A DNA stretch of 47,531 nucleotides from a virus, in the IMG/VR virus record IMGVR_UViG_3300046692_000064, positions 1 through 47,531 of that record; one strand, 5' to 3'. How positions within the stretch are numbered: position 1 is the stretch's first letter; each line of letters opens with the position of its first letter. The notes beneath the pieces were generated by a model, which had not been told where the DNA came from, did no database searches, and worked only from the letters and a program-made list of their open reading frames with translations. Both the position numbers and the translations under genes were made by a program. Shown in pieces: positions 37,884-44,474 of the stretch.

Positions 37884-37926
37884 TTAACCATTTAGGTTTG
37901 ACTGAACTGATTTTAATGGTTAACAT
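37884..37926 (+). promoter_or_regulatory. Promoter with inverted-repeat operator for the XRE regulator
   Basis: TTGACT (37898-37903) and TAACAT (37921-37926) with 17-base spacing. A 9-bp inverted repeat TTAACCATT (37884-37892) and AATGGTTAA (37915-37923), 22 bases apart, flanks the -35 and overlaps the -10. This is the layout of an autoregulated promoter, presumably bound by the XRE protein made 35 bases downstream. Confidence 0.6.
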
Positions 37927-37957
37927 CTGAATCTTGAAAAAGGTCAGGAGGTTTGAA

Positions 37958-38158
37958 GTGAACGTAGGGAAAAGCCTAAAGATCGCTATGGCGATGCGTG
38001 AGATCAAGCAAGTCGAGATGGCCAGGGACATGAAGGTTTCTCAGGTCTACATCAGCAGGCTGGCAAACTCGCAGCATGCCGGGATAGGCACCGTTTCAAA
38101 GCTTGCGAAGGCGGTTGGCATGAGCGTAAGTGAATTCATAGCCCTCGGCGAAGATTGA
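37958..38158 (+). CDS. XRE-family helix-turn-helix regulator
   Basis: The 66-residue protein starts at GTG 37958, 6 bases after a perfect AGGAGG (37946-37951). NVGKSLKIAMAMREIKQVEMARDMKVSQVYISRLANSQ is the XRE HTH (QVEMARDMKVSQVYISRLAN); the rest is GTVSKLAKAVGMSVSEFIALGE. It is a compact DNA-binding protein without a dimer domain. It stands just upstream of the replication genes, in the place of a CII-like protein, and may activate or repress them. Confidence 0.85.
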   Translation: MNVGKSLKIAMAMREIKQVEMARDMKVSQVYISRLANSQHAGIGTVSKLAKAVGMSVSEFIALGED

Positions 38159-38167
38159 GGTGGTGGA

Positions 38168-38920
38168 ATGCACTACTACCAGCACCACATAGGGGACTTC
38201 CTGAAGGACACAGCCAATCTGGATGACCATCAGATGGCGACGTATCTCAGGATGATTTGGTCGTACTACGGGTCAGAAAAACCATTCGATGATGATTGCG
38301 AAGGCATTGCGTTCGCAGTGCGTTCGGATGAAAAAACGGTGCGATTGATCCTCAAGCATTACTTCGAATTGACCGAAAATGAATGGCATCACAATCGATG
38401 TGATCGAGAAATAGCGCAGTACCACTCGAAGGCTGGAAAGGCGCGAGATTCTGCGAACGCACGCTGGAAGAATGCGAAGGCAATGCGAACGCATAGCGAG
38501 CGCAATGCGGACGAACCTAAAAACGATGCTAACCAAGAACCAATAACCAATAACCAAGATAAAGATCAAAAGCCTTCTCGCCAAACCAAGGTTTTAGCGT
38601 CCGAGTCGTTCGATTCGTTCTGGAAGCTTTATCCGAAAAAAGCGAGCAAGAAAGACGCCATCAAAGCTTGGTCAAAAATAGAACCTGATAAGCACCCCGA
38701 GATAATGCGGGGGCTTGCCAGCCATAGAACCTGTGACCAGTGGGTCAAGGACGAAGGCCAGTTCATACCCAACGCGGCCACATGGCTGAATGCTGAGCGA
38801 TGGGAGGATGAGGTAAAGCCGGCAAGACCGGTTGGCGTTAGTAAGCACAGCGGTTTCAGTGGGCAGCGTGATTACGAGGTAGGACTGCATGACAACGGGG
38901 ACGGAACATATGGATTCTAA
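38168..38920 (+). CDS. Replication initiator (DUF1376 family)
   Basis: The 250-residue protein begins HYYQHHIGDFLKDTANLDDHQMATYLRMIWSYYGSEKPF, the DUF1376 opening, a winged-helix-like domain of phage replication proteins. The centre (about residues 97-130) is low-complexity and is encoded by the iterons and AT repeats described separately. The end has SFDSFWKLYPKKASKKDAIKAWSKIEPD and FIPNAATWLNAERWEDE, the lambda-O-like C-terminal pattern. It binds the origin and recruits the helicase loader encoded next. Confidence 0.85.
   Translation: MHYYQHHIGDFLKDTANLDDHQMATYLRMIWSYYGSEKPFDDDCEGIAFAVRSDEKTVRLILKHYFELTENEWHHNRCDREIAQYHSKAGKARDSANARWKNAKAMRTHSERNADEPKNDANQEPITNNQDKDQKPSRQTKVLASESFDSFWKLYPKKASKKDAIKAWSKIEPDKHPEIMRGLASHRTCDQWVKDEGQFIPNAATWLNAERWEDEVKPARPVGVSKHSGFSGQRDYEVGLHDNGDGTYGF
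38297..38558. other. Putative replication origin: iterons plus AT-rich repeat
   Basis: TGCGAACGCA-like 10-mers repeat at an exact 11-bp step: 38297, 38308 and 38319 in one group (the last two in inverse orientation), and 38473, 38484, 38495 and 38506 in the other, with one more at 38452. They are followed by AACCAAG, AACCAAT, AACCAAT, AACCAAG (38531-38558), a perfect 4 x 7-bp AT-rich tandem repeat. Neither 11 nor 7 is a multiple of 3, so the repeats are not a protein-level feature. The layout, inside an initiator gene, matches the lambda origin. Confidence 0.75.
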
Positions 38921-39731
38921 TCAACTTGACCTTTCGATAAGCGATATCGAGCGGAGGGTCATGAAGGTGACTAGCAAGCAGGCCGCCGAGTGCCAAGAGC
39001 ATGGAGCATATGCCTCTTACATCACCCCCAACATTCCTGGCGGCAGCAAGTGCCCTGTGTGCGCCCTCAGGGCTCGAGATCAGGAAGACCGCATACAGGC
39101 AGAAGAAGACCACAAAAAGGTCATGGCGACGATCCTGGAGCGCCGGCTGGGTAGCGCAATGATCCCTCCACGGTTTCAGGGAAAGAACTTTGACAGCTAT
39201 CGAGCAGAGGATGACAAGCAGCGCAAGGTTCTTGGTGTCTGCATCTCTTACGCCGAGCAGTTCAATAAACACTACGCCGATGGCCGCTCGCTTTTGCTTC
39301 TCGGGAACGTCGGGACTGGTAAAACGCACCTGGCTGCGGCGATTGCGCAGCATGTCATTCAAAACGGCTTTACGGCTGTCTACAGGACAGTCTACGGCAT
39401 CCTCCAGCACGTCAAAGGAAGCTTTGACCGTGATGCCGAATACAACGAGTCGGAGGCCTTCAAGGCCTTCATAGATCCGCACTTGCTGGTCATTGACGAG
39501 GTTGGAGCGACGAAAAGCAGTGAGTTCGAGCAACAGACCCTGTTCAACATCATCAACGGCCGATACGAGCAGAAAATCCCGACGATTGTGATTTCTAACC
39601 TGATGCCTGAAGAGCTGGTGAGCGCGCTTGGAGAGCGATGCGTTGACCGGCTGCGAGAAGGCGGCGGCATTGCCCAAGTGTTCACATGGGGAAGCGCCCG
39701 CAAATCAATCAAGATTGGCGACGACGACTGA
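38889..39731 (+). CDS. DnaC-like helicase loader ATPase
   Basis: The 280-residue protein has an N-terminal zinc-binding-like part (CQEHGAYAS ... CPVCALR), then AAA+ motifs: Walker A GNVGTGKT at residues 139-146, Walker B LLVIDE near 199-204, and ISNLMPEEL plus DRLREG in the sensor region. It would load the host DnaB helicase on the origin together with the DUF1376 initiator. It overlaps the initiator gene by 32 bases, so they are coupled. No phage DnaB is seen, so the host enzyme is needed. Confidence 0.92.
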   Translation: MTTGTEHMDSNQLDLSISDIERRVMKVTSKQAAECQEHGAYASYITPNIPGGSKCPVCALRARDQEDRIQAEEDHKKVMATILERRLGSAMIPPRFQGKNFDSYRAEDDKQRKVLGVCISYAEQFNKHYADGRSLLLLGNVGTGKTHLAAAIAQHVIQNGFTAVYRTVYGILQHVKGSFDRDAEYNESEAFKAFIDPHLLVIDEVGATKSSEFEQQTLFNIINGRYEQKIPTIVISNLMPEELVSALGERCVDRLREGGGIAQVFTWGSARKSIKIGDDD

Positions 39732-39777
39732 TTTCGATTTTGAATTTCGACTAACAACGTGGAAAGGAGTGTTTCGT

Positions 39778-40122
39778 ATGAGCAAGAATGACACTGAGGA
39801 CTTCCCCGAAGAGGTGGGTGGCATCAAAGTTCTGCCCGTGCTTGAGCAGATAGATAAAAACCGCAAACTTTGGGAATCAACCGATAGCCGTGAAGGCGCG
39901 TATTGGGGCACGTGGTTTCGCGGGGATTATTGCAATTCCGTTCTGCATGCGATGCCTGAAGGAACTAGCGATCTGCGGGCCAGGGCCTTCATGAAGATCA
40001 TTGGCCTTAAGCATGGTCTGATAACCGGCTGTCATTGCGGGTGTCGCGGTGACTATGTGCTGACCTATGCAGGTCAGGCGTATTTGGCTATTGAGTCAGC
40101 ACTGAAAGGAGAATCGAAATGA
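39778..40122 (+). CDS. Hypothetical protein
   Basis: The 114-residue protein starts at ATG 39778 after AAAGGAG. It has EVGGIKVLPVLEQIDKNRKLWES, WGTWFRGDYCNSVLHAMPEGTSDLRARAFMK and a CHCGCRGDYVL Cys cluster. Function unknown. It is the first gene of a long array of tiny overlapping genes. Confidence 0.6.
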   Translation: MSKNDTEDFPEEVGGIKVLPVLEQIDKNRKLWESTDSREGAYWGTWFRGDYCNSVLHAMPEGTSDLRARAFMKIIGLKHGLITGCHCGCRGDYVLTYAGQAYLAIESALKGESK

Positions 40123-40352
40123 GCAAGAATGATGGTGGTCCGGCGTTTCCGAAAATTGAAACCAAAAAACAATATACGACCGATATCGATGTCCATTCGG
40201 TCGGCGGCATGTCCATCCGCGATTACTTCGCGGCGAAGATATTCGCTGCCATGATCGCCGGTGGCCATTGGCCTATTGATGCAACTAGCGAAGATCAAGC
40301 GCGCATGGCTTACAAGCATGCTGACGCAATGCTGCTGGAGCGTGCGAAATGA
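40119..40352 (+). CDS. Hypothetical phage protein (GGMSxRDYFA type)
   Basis: The 77-residue protein has NDGGPAFPKIE and VGGMSIRDYFAAKIFAAMI, a pattern shared by small proteins in many Gram-negative phages. Length fits. It overlaps both neighbours by 4 bases. Function unknown. Confidence 0.7.
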   Translation: MSKNDGGPAFPKIETKKQYTTDIDVHSVGGMSIRDYFAAKIFAAMIAGGHWPIDATSEDQARMAYKHADAMLLERAK

Positions 40353-40675
40353 GCAATCACACCAAAGAAGAGTGGCTGGTGGATCGCGAGGACTACTCGA
40401 TTTGCGTGATGCGCGACGATGAGCCGCTGGCTGTCGCCAACCTCGGAGCGATGGACCACAACGGCGTAAAGTACGTGATCGGCGATGAGACATGGTCGAA
40501 CGCCTATCTGATTCGCACGGCGCCGCAGATGCTGGCGATGCTTGAAGAGGTGGTGGCCAAGGCTTACAAGCTGAACTGGAACGATCCGTACACGGATGTA
40601 CTGGCAAGGGCCGAGAAGGTATTGGCGCTGGCCACGGCTGGAACCCCGGCATATGACGACGAAGGTGAATTATGA
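40349..40675 (+). CDS. Hypothetical phage protein
   Basis: The 108-residue protein has EEWLVDREDYSICVMRDDEPLAVANLG and NAYLIRTAPQMLAMLEEVVAKAY, the RTAPQMLAMLE segment being a variant of the AAPDLLEALE pattern found in the 36343 gene. It is probably a paralogous small early protein. Function unknown. Confidence 0.65.
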   Translation: MSNHTKEEWLVDREDYSICVMRDDEPLAVANLGAMDHNGVKYVIGDETWSNAYLIRTAPQMLAMLEEVVAKAYKLNWNDPYTDVLARAEKVLALATAGTPAYDDEGEL

Positions 40676-40872
40676 GCAGGCGCAAGGACTTTGAAGAATT
40701 CTGCCGGCGTACGCGGCCGCCAATGAGCACTGCTCGCGAGCTTCAGCTAAGCGGATGGGGTGAGTACGCGAACAATTCGACTCAAGCCGCCTGGCGCGCG
40801 TGGCAGTACCTGGATAAGCAATACAACCCATGGCCGAAGGGCTGCAAGGCGGTGAAGCATGAGCAAGCCTAA
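40672..40872 (+). CDS. 66-residue hypothetical protein
   Basis: It starts SRRKDFEEFCRRTRPPMSTARELQLSGWGEYANNST then QAAWRAWQYLDKQY, a W-rich pattern shared with the 41062 and 42260 genes. It overlaps the previous gene by 4 bases and the next by 14. Function unknown. Confidence 0.55.
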   Translation: MSRRKDFEEFCRRTRPPMSTARELQLSGWGEYANNSTQAAWRAWQYLDKQYNPWPKGCKAVKHEQA

Positions 40873-41065
40873 CTGGATCAATGCGCCCTCCTGGGCAAAG
40901 TACCTGGCCCAAGACGAAGGCGGCGAATGGTACTGGTACGAACACAAGCCGATAGCCATGCATGCGCGGCATGAGATTGATTATTCTGAAGGCAAGAGCA
41001 GCAGTCGTGCCATGCGGGCGCGCATCCACGATCAGTGGCGGGAAACGATGGAGGCTAGGCCATGA
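40859..41065 (+). CDS. 68-residue hypothetical protein
   Basis: The product has INAPSWAKYLAQDEGGEWYWYEHKPIAMH and ends RIHDQWRETMEARP. Its NAPSWAKY start resembles the SAPEWANA start of the 33390 gene. It overlaps both neighbours. Function unknown. Confidence 0.55.
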   Translation: MSKPNWINAPSWAKYLAQDEGGEWYWYEHKPIAMHARHEIDYSEGKSSSRAMRARIHDQWRETMEARP

Positions 41066-41268
41066 GGCCCGAACAGCAACAACTGGCCGAATGCCGCGCC
41101 CATTGGGAGGCCACAAAGCCCGACGCGGTGTTCCCGGATTACTGGCTGGGCTGGAAGGCGGCACGGGAGAGTCTGCTGATTGAATTGCCTAAGGTAATTG
41201 GGTCTTTGATGTATTCCAGCGATGTCTATGAGGCCATTGAAGCGGCAGGCGTAAAGGTGAAATCATGA
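41062..41268 (+). CDS. 68-residue hypothetical protein
   Basis: It reads QLAECRAHWEATKPDAVFPDYWLGWKAARESLLIELP and ends YEAIEAAGVKVKS. The AHWEATKP and WLGWKAARE segments are shared in style with the 40672 and 42260 proteins. Function unknown. Confidence 0.55.
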   Translation: MRPEQQQLAECRAHWEATKPDAVFPDYWLGWKAARESLLIELPKVIGSLMYSSDVYEAIEAAGVKVKS

Positions 41269-41609
41269 GTGGATTCGTAAAGGTTAAAACGCGGGACTTG
41301 TCGGGCGCCGCGCTGGATTGGGCTGTGGGGAAGGCTGAGGGCATCCTGGTCGCTGACACGACAGGTCTTAATCGCGGGATGTGCAAGCCGTATCGTTATT
41401 CGCCATCGGCTGACTGGAGTCAGGGCGGCCCGCTGATCGAAAAATACATGATCGGATTCGGCCTCTACGAGAGTTCATTGCTGGCCATTATCGGACATAA
41501 CGATTTTGCCGGGTGCGAACATGGCAAAACCCACTTGATCGCCGCATGCCGCGCCATCGTCTCCGCCAAGCTCGGCGATGAGGTTGATGTGCCGGAGGGG
41601 CTGGTATGA
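41265..41609 (+). CDS. DUF2591-like protein
   Basis: The 114-residue protein has VKTRDLSGAALDWAVGKAEG, YSPSADWSQGGPLIEKYMIGF and CRAIVSAKLGDEVDVPEGLV; the LSGAALDWAVAKAEG opening and the WSQGGPLIE segment are the marks of DUF2591, a common phage family of unknown function. Confidence 0.8.
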   Translation: MSGFVKVKTRDLSGAALDWAVGKAEGILVADTTGLNRGMCKPYRYSPSADWSQGGPLIEKYMIGFGLYESSLLAIIGHNDFAGCEHGKTHLIAACRAIVSAKLGDEVDVPEGLV

Positions 41610-41737
41610 GCAAGCGAAACTGGACCGTGCGCGCATCCGGCAAGTCGTTTCAGATGGTCGTTCTGGAGGCCGCCATCGATCACGCCGAGGCTCTACGCTC
41701 TGCCAGATTGATTTGGCCACATGCAGAGGTTTCGTGA
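41606..41737 (+). CDS. 43-residue hypothetical protein
   Basis: The product begins MSKRNWTVRASGKSFQMVVL and ends RLIWPHAEVS. ATG 41606 overlaps the previous stop. It is a small coupled gene. No family recognised. Confidence 0.5.
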   Translation: MSKRNWTVRASGKSFQMVVLEAAIDHAEALRSARLIWPHAEVS

Positions 41738-41740
41738 AAA

Positions 41741-41901
41741 ACCACTAGCCAAGCAAGTTAACCGCCAGTATGATTTGCGAACAGCCTTGGCGGGCTTTCA
41801 ATTCAGTAAGGCTAGAGCGATGCAGTGCATGTACTGAACATGTCCGCCGATTCCAGAAATGGAAACTGCATCGCTCTAGCCTTTTTTGTGGGGCAATAGA
41901 A
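41741..41901 (+). promoter_or_regulatory. Attenuator-like leader with promoter (copy A)
   Basis: CTAGCC (41745-41750) and TATGAT (41769-41774) lie 18 bases apart, followed by TTGCGAAC. The hairpin 41808-41826 with 41865-41883 is a perfect 19-bp stem ending in six Ts (41882-41887). Inside are CATGT (41828-41832) with ACATG (41838-41842) and TTCCA (41851-41855), loop GAAA, TGGAA (41860-41864). The segment TCCGCCGA (41843-41850) between them can pair with TTGGCGGG (41787-41794) upstream of the hairpin (8 pairs, two G-U). Then GTGGGGCAATAGAAATG leads into the 41902 gene. Confidence 0.65.
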
Positions 41902-42078
41902 ATGGATAAGAAAACGATACGCGAGGCTGTTGCTGGGGCGATCTGGAGCGTTCGCCGCGAGAGCGAAGATCGATGCGACATGGATCTTGAGGATATGGGG
42001 CTCGATCATTCAGTATGGGATGAGGCGGACGCTGTGATTGACGCGCTAGACCTGATTGGTGTTGAGGTGAAGCCATGA
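41902..42078 (+). CDS. 58-residue acidic hypothetical protein
   Basis: The product starts MDKKTIREAVAGAIWSVRR and has an acidic centre with CDMDLEDMGLDHSVWDEADAVIDALD. ATG 41902 is chosen because the longer ORF runs through the structured leader. It is the first gene after copy A of the leader family, so its expression is likely controlled by it. Function unknown. Confidence 0.6.
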   Translation: MDKKTIREAVAGAIWSVRRESEDRCDMDLEDMGLDHSVWDEADAVIDALDLIGVEVKP

Positions 42079-42263
42079 ACCGCGCCAGCCCGGTACAACT
42101 CAGGAAATCCCTTGAAGTCGCCCACGCCTTCGCCAAGGCTGGCATCAGTTTCGTCGTCATGCCGGTAGTTGATGAGGCCGACCATGCGAATCTGGCGGGG
42201 CAGGCCATAGAGCGATTGGAGCGGATCGCGGCCATAGTTGAATCGAAGGAGCGGATGGCATGA
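42075..42263 (+). CDS. 62-residue hypothetical protein
   Basis: It reads NRASPVQLRKSLEVAHAFAKAGISFVVMPVVDEAD and ends RIAAIVESKERMA. It overlaps both neighbours. A short helix-strand-helix pattern is seen but no family. Confidence 0.55.
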   Translation: MNRASPVQLRKSLEVAHAFAKAGISFVVMPVVDEADHANLAGQAIERLERIAAIVESKERMA

Positions 42264-42520
42264 GCGACAAATCGCGTAAGGATTTTGAGGCGTGGGCGAT
42301 GACTACAGGGTTTGAGGACCACCACTTTGCATTGCGCGATGATGGTGAATACGCAAATTACGATGTCCGCCGCCTCTTTGCGCCGTGGCAAGCAAGCCGC
42401 GCCGCTATCGAGGTGGAGATGCCGAAAAGCACAGAGTTCAGTCGTGACGATTATCCAGGCTACGTCATTGACCGATGCGGGAGAATGATCGCCGCACAAG
42501 GCCTGAAGGTGAAAGCATGA
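42260..42520 (+). CDS. 86-residue hypothetical protein
   Basis: The product has KSRKDFEAWAMTTGFEDHHFALRDDGEYANYDVRRLFAPWQASRAAIE, a FExW...Y...W.A pattern shared with the 40672 and 41062 genes, and an IDRCGRMIAAQGLKVKA end. Such small FEAW proteins are common in early operons of Pseudomonas phages. Function unknown. Confidence 0.65.
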   Translation: MSDKSRKDFEAWAMTTGFEDHHFALRDDGEYANYDVRRLFAPWQASRAAIEVEMPKSTEFSRDDYPGYVIDRCGRMIAAQGLKVKA

Positions 42521-43155
42521 ACGATATGATCTGCCGTAAATCTATGACCCGCTGCCTTACGCCGGGAATGTGCTCCCCGCATGGCGGATGCAAAGATCCA
42601 GCTACAGACAGATTGCGTGAAGTGGTCGAGCAGCAGAAAGCCCTGATCGCCTCCCTGCGCAACGACCTGCAGGAAGCCATAGCGATTGACTGCGACGACG
42701 ACGCCAAAGACGCCTGCGCCGAAGTTGAGCGCACTGGCACGCCGGGTAGCGTGATCCGCGAAATGAACGATGAGCTGGCGGATCTGCGCGCCAGGCTAGC
42801 GGAGCGGGATGATCTGCTGCGCGATATCAAGGATGCGCCAGGCGGAAGTTCGTTCAAGCGCCATATTGAAGCCGCCCTATCAGCCAGCGCAGAGCCGAGC
42901 GCGCCGGTTGAGTGCGACTGGGAGCCGCTTACTTCGCCGGGGCAAGTCCAGCTAGGTGACTGGTTGAGCTTTAGGGTTTCTGGCTCGCATATCTGTGCTA
43001 GAGCAAGCCTGATAATTGACCCTGGAACTGATCGCGAAGAGATCGTCTACAACGTCAAGAAGAACCACTATTTCATCACGTCGATGGCGATTGATGGCAC
43101 AAGCACGCACAAAGGCGTATTGGTGTCAAAGTCAACGCAGGAGCCAACCCAATGA
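42517..43155 (+). CDS. Hypothetical protein with coiled coil
   Basis: The 212-residue protein starts at ATG 42517 in an ATGA overlap. It has a Cys-rich N-terminus (MICRKSMTRCLTPGMCSPHGGCKDP), a coiled coil (residues 30-110: REVVEQQKALIASLRNDLQEA, ELADLRARLAERDDLLRDI) and a C-terminal strand domain (WEPLTSPGQVQLGDWLSFRVSGSHICARASLII). No family recognised. Confidence 0.6.
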   Translation: MNDMICRKSMTRCLTPGMCSPHGGCKDPATDRLREVVEQQKALIASLRNDLQEAIAIDCDDDAKDACAEVERTGTPGSVIREMNDELADLRARLAERDDLLRDIKDAPGGSSFKRHIEAALSASAEPSAPVECDWEPLTSPGQVQLGDWLSFRVSGSHICARASLIIDPGTDREEIVYNVKKNHYFITSMAIDGTSTHKGVLVSKSTQEPTQ

Positions 43156-43553
43156 GCCAATCATGCGAAAAGCACGCCGCCCTTCCAGTAGTCGGTCATT
43201 CCCCGTGCGCAGGGTTCGAGATAGAAAGACTGAAGGCCGAGGTTGAGCGCTATCGAAAGTACGGCTGCGATACCTGCGACGGTTCAGGCCACTTGCACCG
43301 GGCCGATGGTGAGTATTTCGGAGCATGCACGTCTTGCGGCGCGTATGAGCTGGAGCAGGCCAAGCGCGAATCTGAAGGTCTGCGGAAGGATGCTGAGCGT
43401 TATCGTCATCTGAGAGCATGCAACGGCGGATCACTGGTCATCACTCAGCTGTCATTTGACAAGGATGAGGAGCGAGAACTGGTCGAGGAAGAAGCAGATC
43501 AGGTAATCGACGCCGCCATGAGCAAAGACCCATTGGCCAATCCAGGCCAGTAG
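43152..43553 (+). CDS. Hypothetical protein with Cys clusters and coiled coil
   Basis: The 133-residue protein has SPCAGFEIERLKAEVERYRKYGCDTCDGSGHLH and FGACTSCGAYELEQAKRE; CDTCDGSG and CTSCG resemble the DnaJ-like zinc knuckle. The middle is a coiled coil. It ends VIDAAMSKDPLANPGQ. The last bases overlap the -35 region of copy B of the leader family. Confidence 0.6.
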   Translation: MSQSCEKHAALPVVGHSPCAGFEIERLKAEVERYRKYGCDTCDGSGHLHRADGEYFGACTSCGAYELEQAKRESEGLRKDAERYRHLRACNGGSLVITQLSFDKDEERELVEEEADQVIDAAMSKDPLANPGQ

Positions 43554-43715
43554 CGGTATGATGTGCGAACGGGAGTCGAAACCCGGCTGTAATGGATCGA
43601 GGGTTAACAAAGGTTTTGATTTGCACTGTTCCTGTTGGGTTGAGTTCCCCCTCGATCCAGACCCATCAGGATTTCGACCAGTGCAAATCAAAGCCTTTTT
43701 TTGTGGGCGTGAGAA
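43529..43715 (+). promoter_or_regulatory. Attenuator-like leader with promoter (copy B)
   Basis: TTGGCC (43533-43538) and TATGAT (43557-43562) lie 18 bases apart, followed by GTGCGAAC and a small hairpin. GGATCGAGGG (43594-43603) precedes a 20-bp hairpin, 43609-43628 with 43679-43698 (one G-U), which runs into seven Ts. Inside, CCTG and TGGGT (43631-43640) pair with ACCCA and CAGG (43661-43670), and the loop contains CCCTCGATCC (43649-43658), a perfect 10-bp complement to the upstream segment. With only 5 linker bases the two pairings exclude each other. GTGGGCGTGAGAAATG then leads into the antirepressor. Confidence 0.7.
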
Positions 43716-44474
43716 ATGAATTTATTGGTTGAAAGATCGGCAAGCATGACAAGTCTTGAGCTGGTCATGCTTATCAACAATCACAGAAAGGCTGAGGCTC
43801 GCAAGGTTGCGCGTCTTTTCCCGTCGAAGGGTTTTGCTCAGCTTGAGCACTCCGACTTTATGAAAAAAGTTGTCGAGGTTCTCGGGGAGAGTGCCGGAAA
43901 TTTTTCCGACACCTACATCCACCAGCAGAACGGACAAACTTACCCGTCCTATCGCTTCCCGAAGCGTGAAGCCTGCCTGATGGCAATGTCGTACAGCTAC
44001 GATCTGCAGGCGGCAGTATTTGACAGAATGACCGAGCTTGAAGAGGTGAAGGCGCCCGCACTGCCTAGGTCATTCGCCGACGCACTGCGCCTTGCTGCAG
44101 ATCAGGCTGAGCAGATCGAGCAGCAATCCCAGCAATTGGCTATCGCTGCGCCAAAGGTTGAATTCGTAGACCGTTACGTCGAATCGTCCGGCCTCAAGGG
44201 CTTCCGCCAAGTCGCCAAGCTGCTGGGCATCAAAGAGAACCTATTCCGGGCCTTCCTGGTCGAAAACAAGATTCAATACCAGATCAGTGGCGAGTGGGTT
44301 CCCTACGCCAACCACATCGACGCCGGCCGGTTTGAGGTGAAGACCGGGACTGCCGAGCACAACGATCACGCATTTACATCTGCCAAGTTTACCCCGCGAG
44401 GCATTGAATACGTCGCCCGCCTGCTGCGCGACTCAAAGAAAATAGAACCTGAAAAGGCCCTGAGTCATGGCTAA
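43716..44474 (+). CDS. Rha/KilAC antirepressor
   Basis: The 252-residue protein has an N-terminal Rha domain (LELVMLINNHRKAEARKVA, FMKKVVEVLGE, DTYIHQQNGQTYPSYRFPKREACLMAMSYSYDLQAAVFDRM), a helical linker, and a KilAC domain (KVEFVDRYVESSGLKGFRQVAKLLGIKENLFRAFLVENK, then FTPRGIEYVARLL). Such proteins bind DNA or a repressor and control the lytic switch. ATG 43716 has a weak ribosome site; ATG 43746 is possible. It follows copy B of the leader family, so its synthesis may be set by transcription attenuation. Confidence 0.88.
   Translation: MNLLVERSASMTSLELVMLINNHRKAEARKVARLFPSKGFAQLEHSDFMKKVVEVLGESAGNFSDTYIHQQNGQTYPSYRFPKREACLMAMSYSYDLQAAVFDRMTELEEVKAPALPRSFADALRLAADQAEQIEQQSQQLAIAAPKVEFVDRYVESSGLKGFRQVAKLLGIKENLFRAFLVENKIQYQISGEWVPYANHIDAGRFEVKTGTAEHNDHAFTSAKFTPRGIEYVARLLRDSKKIEPEKALSHG

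Noticed and set aside
38431-38560. Low-complexity protein repeat in the initiator
   Set aside because: The 11-bp and 7-bp steps do not keep the reading frame, so the repeats act at DNA level.
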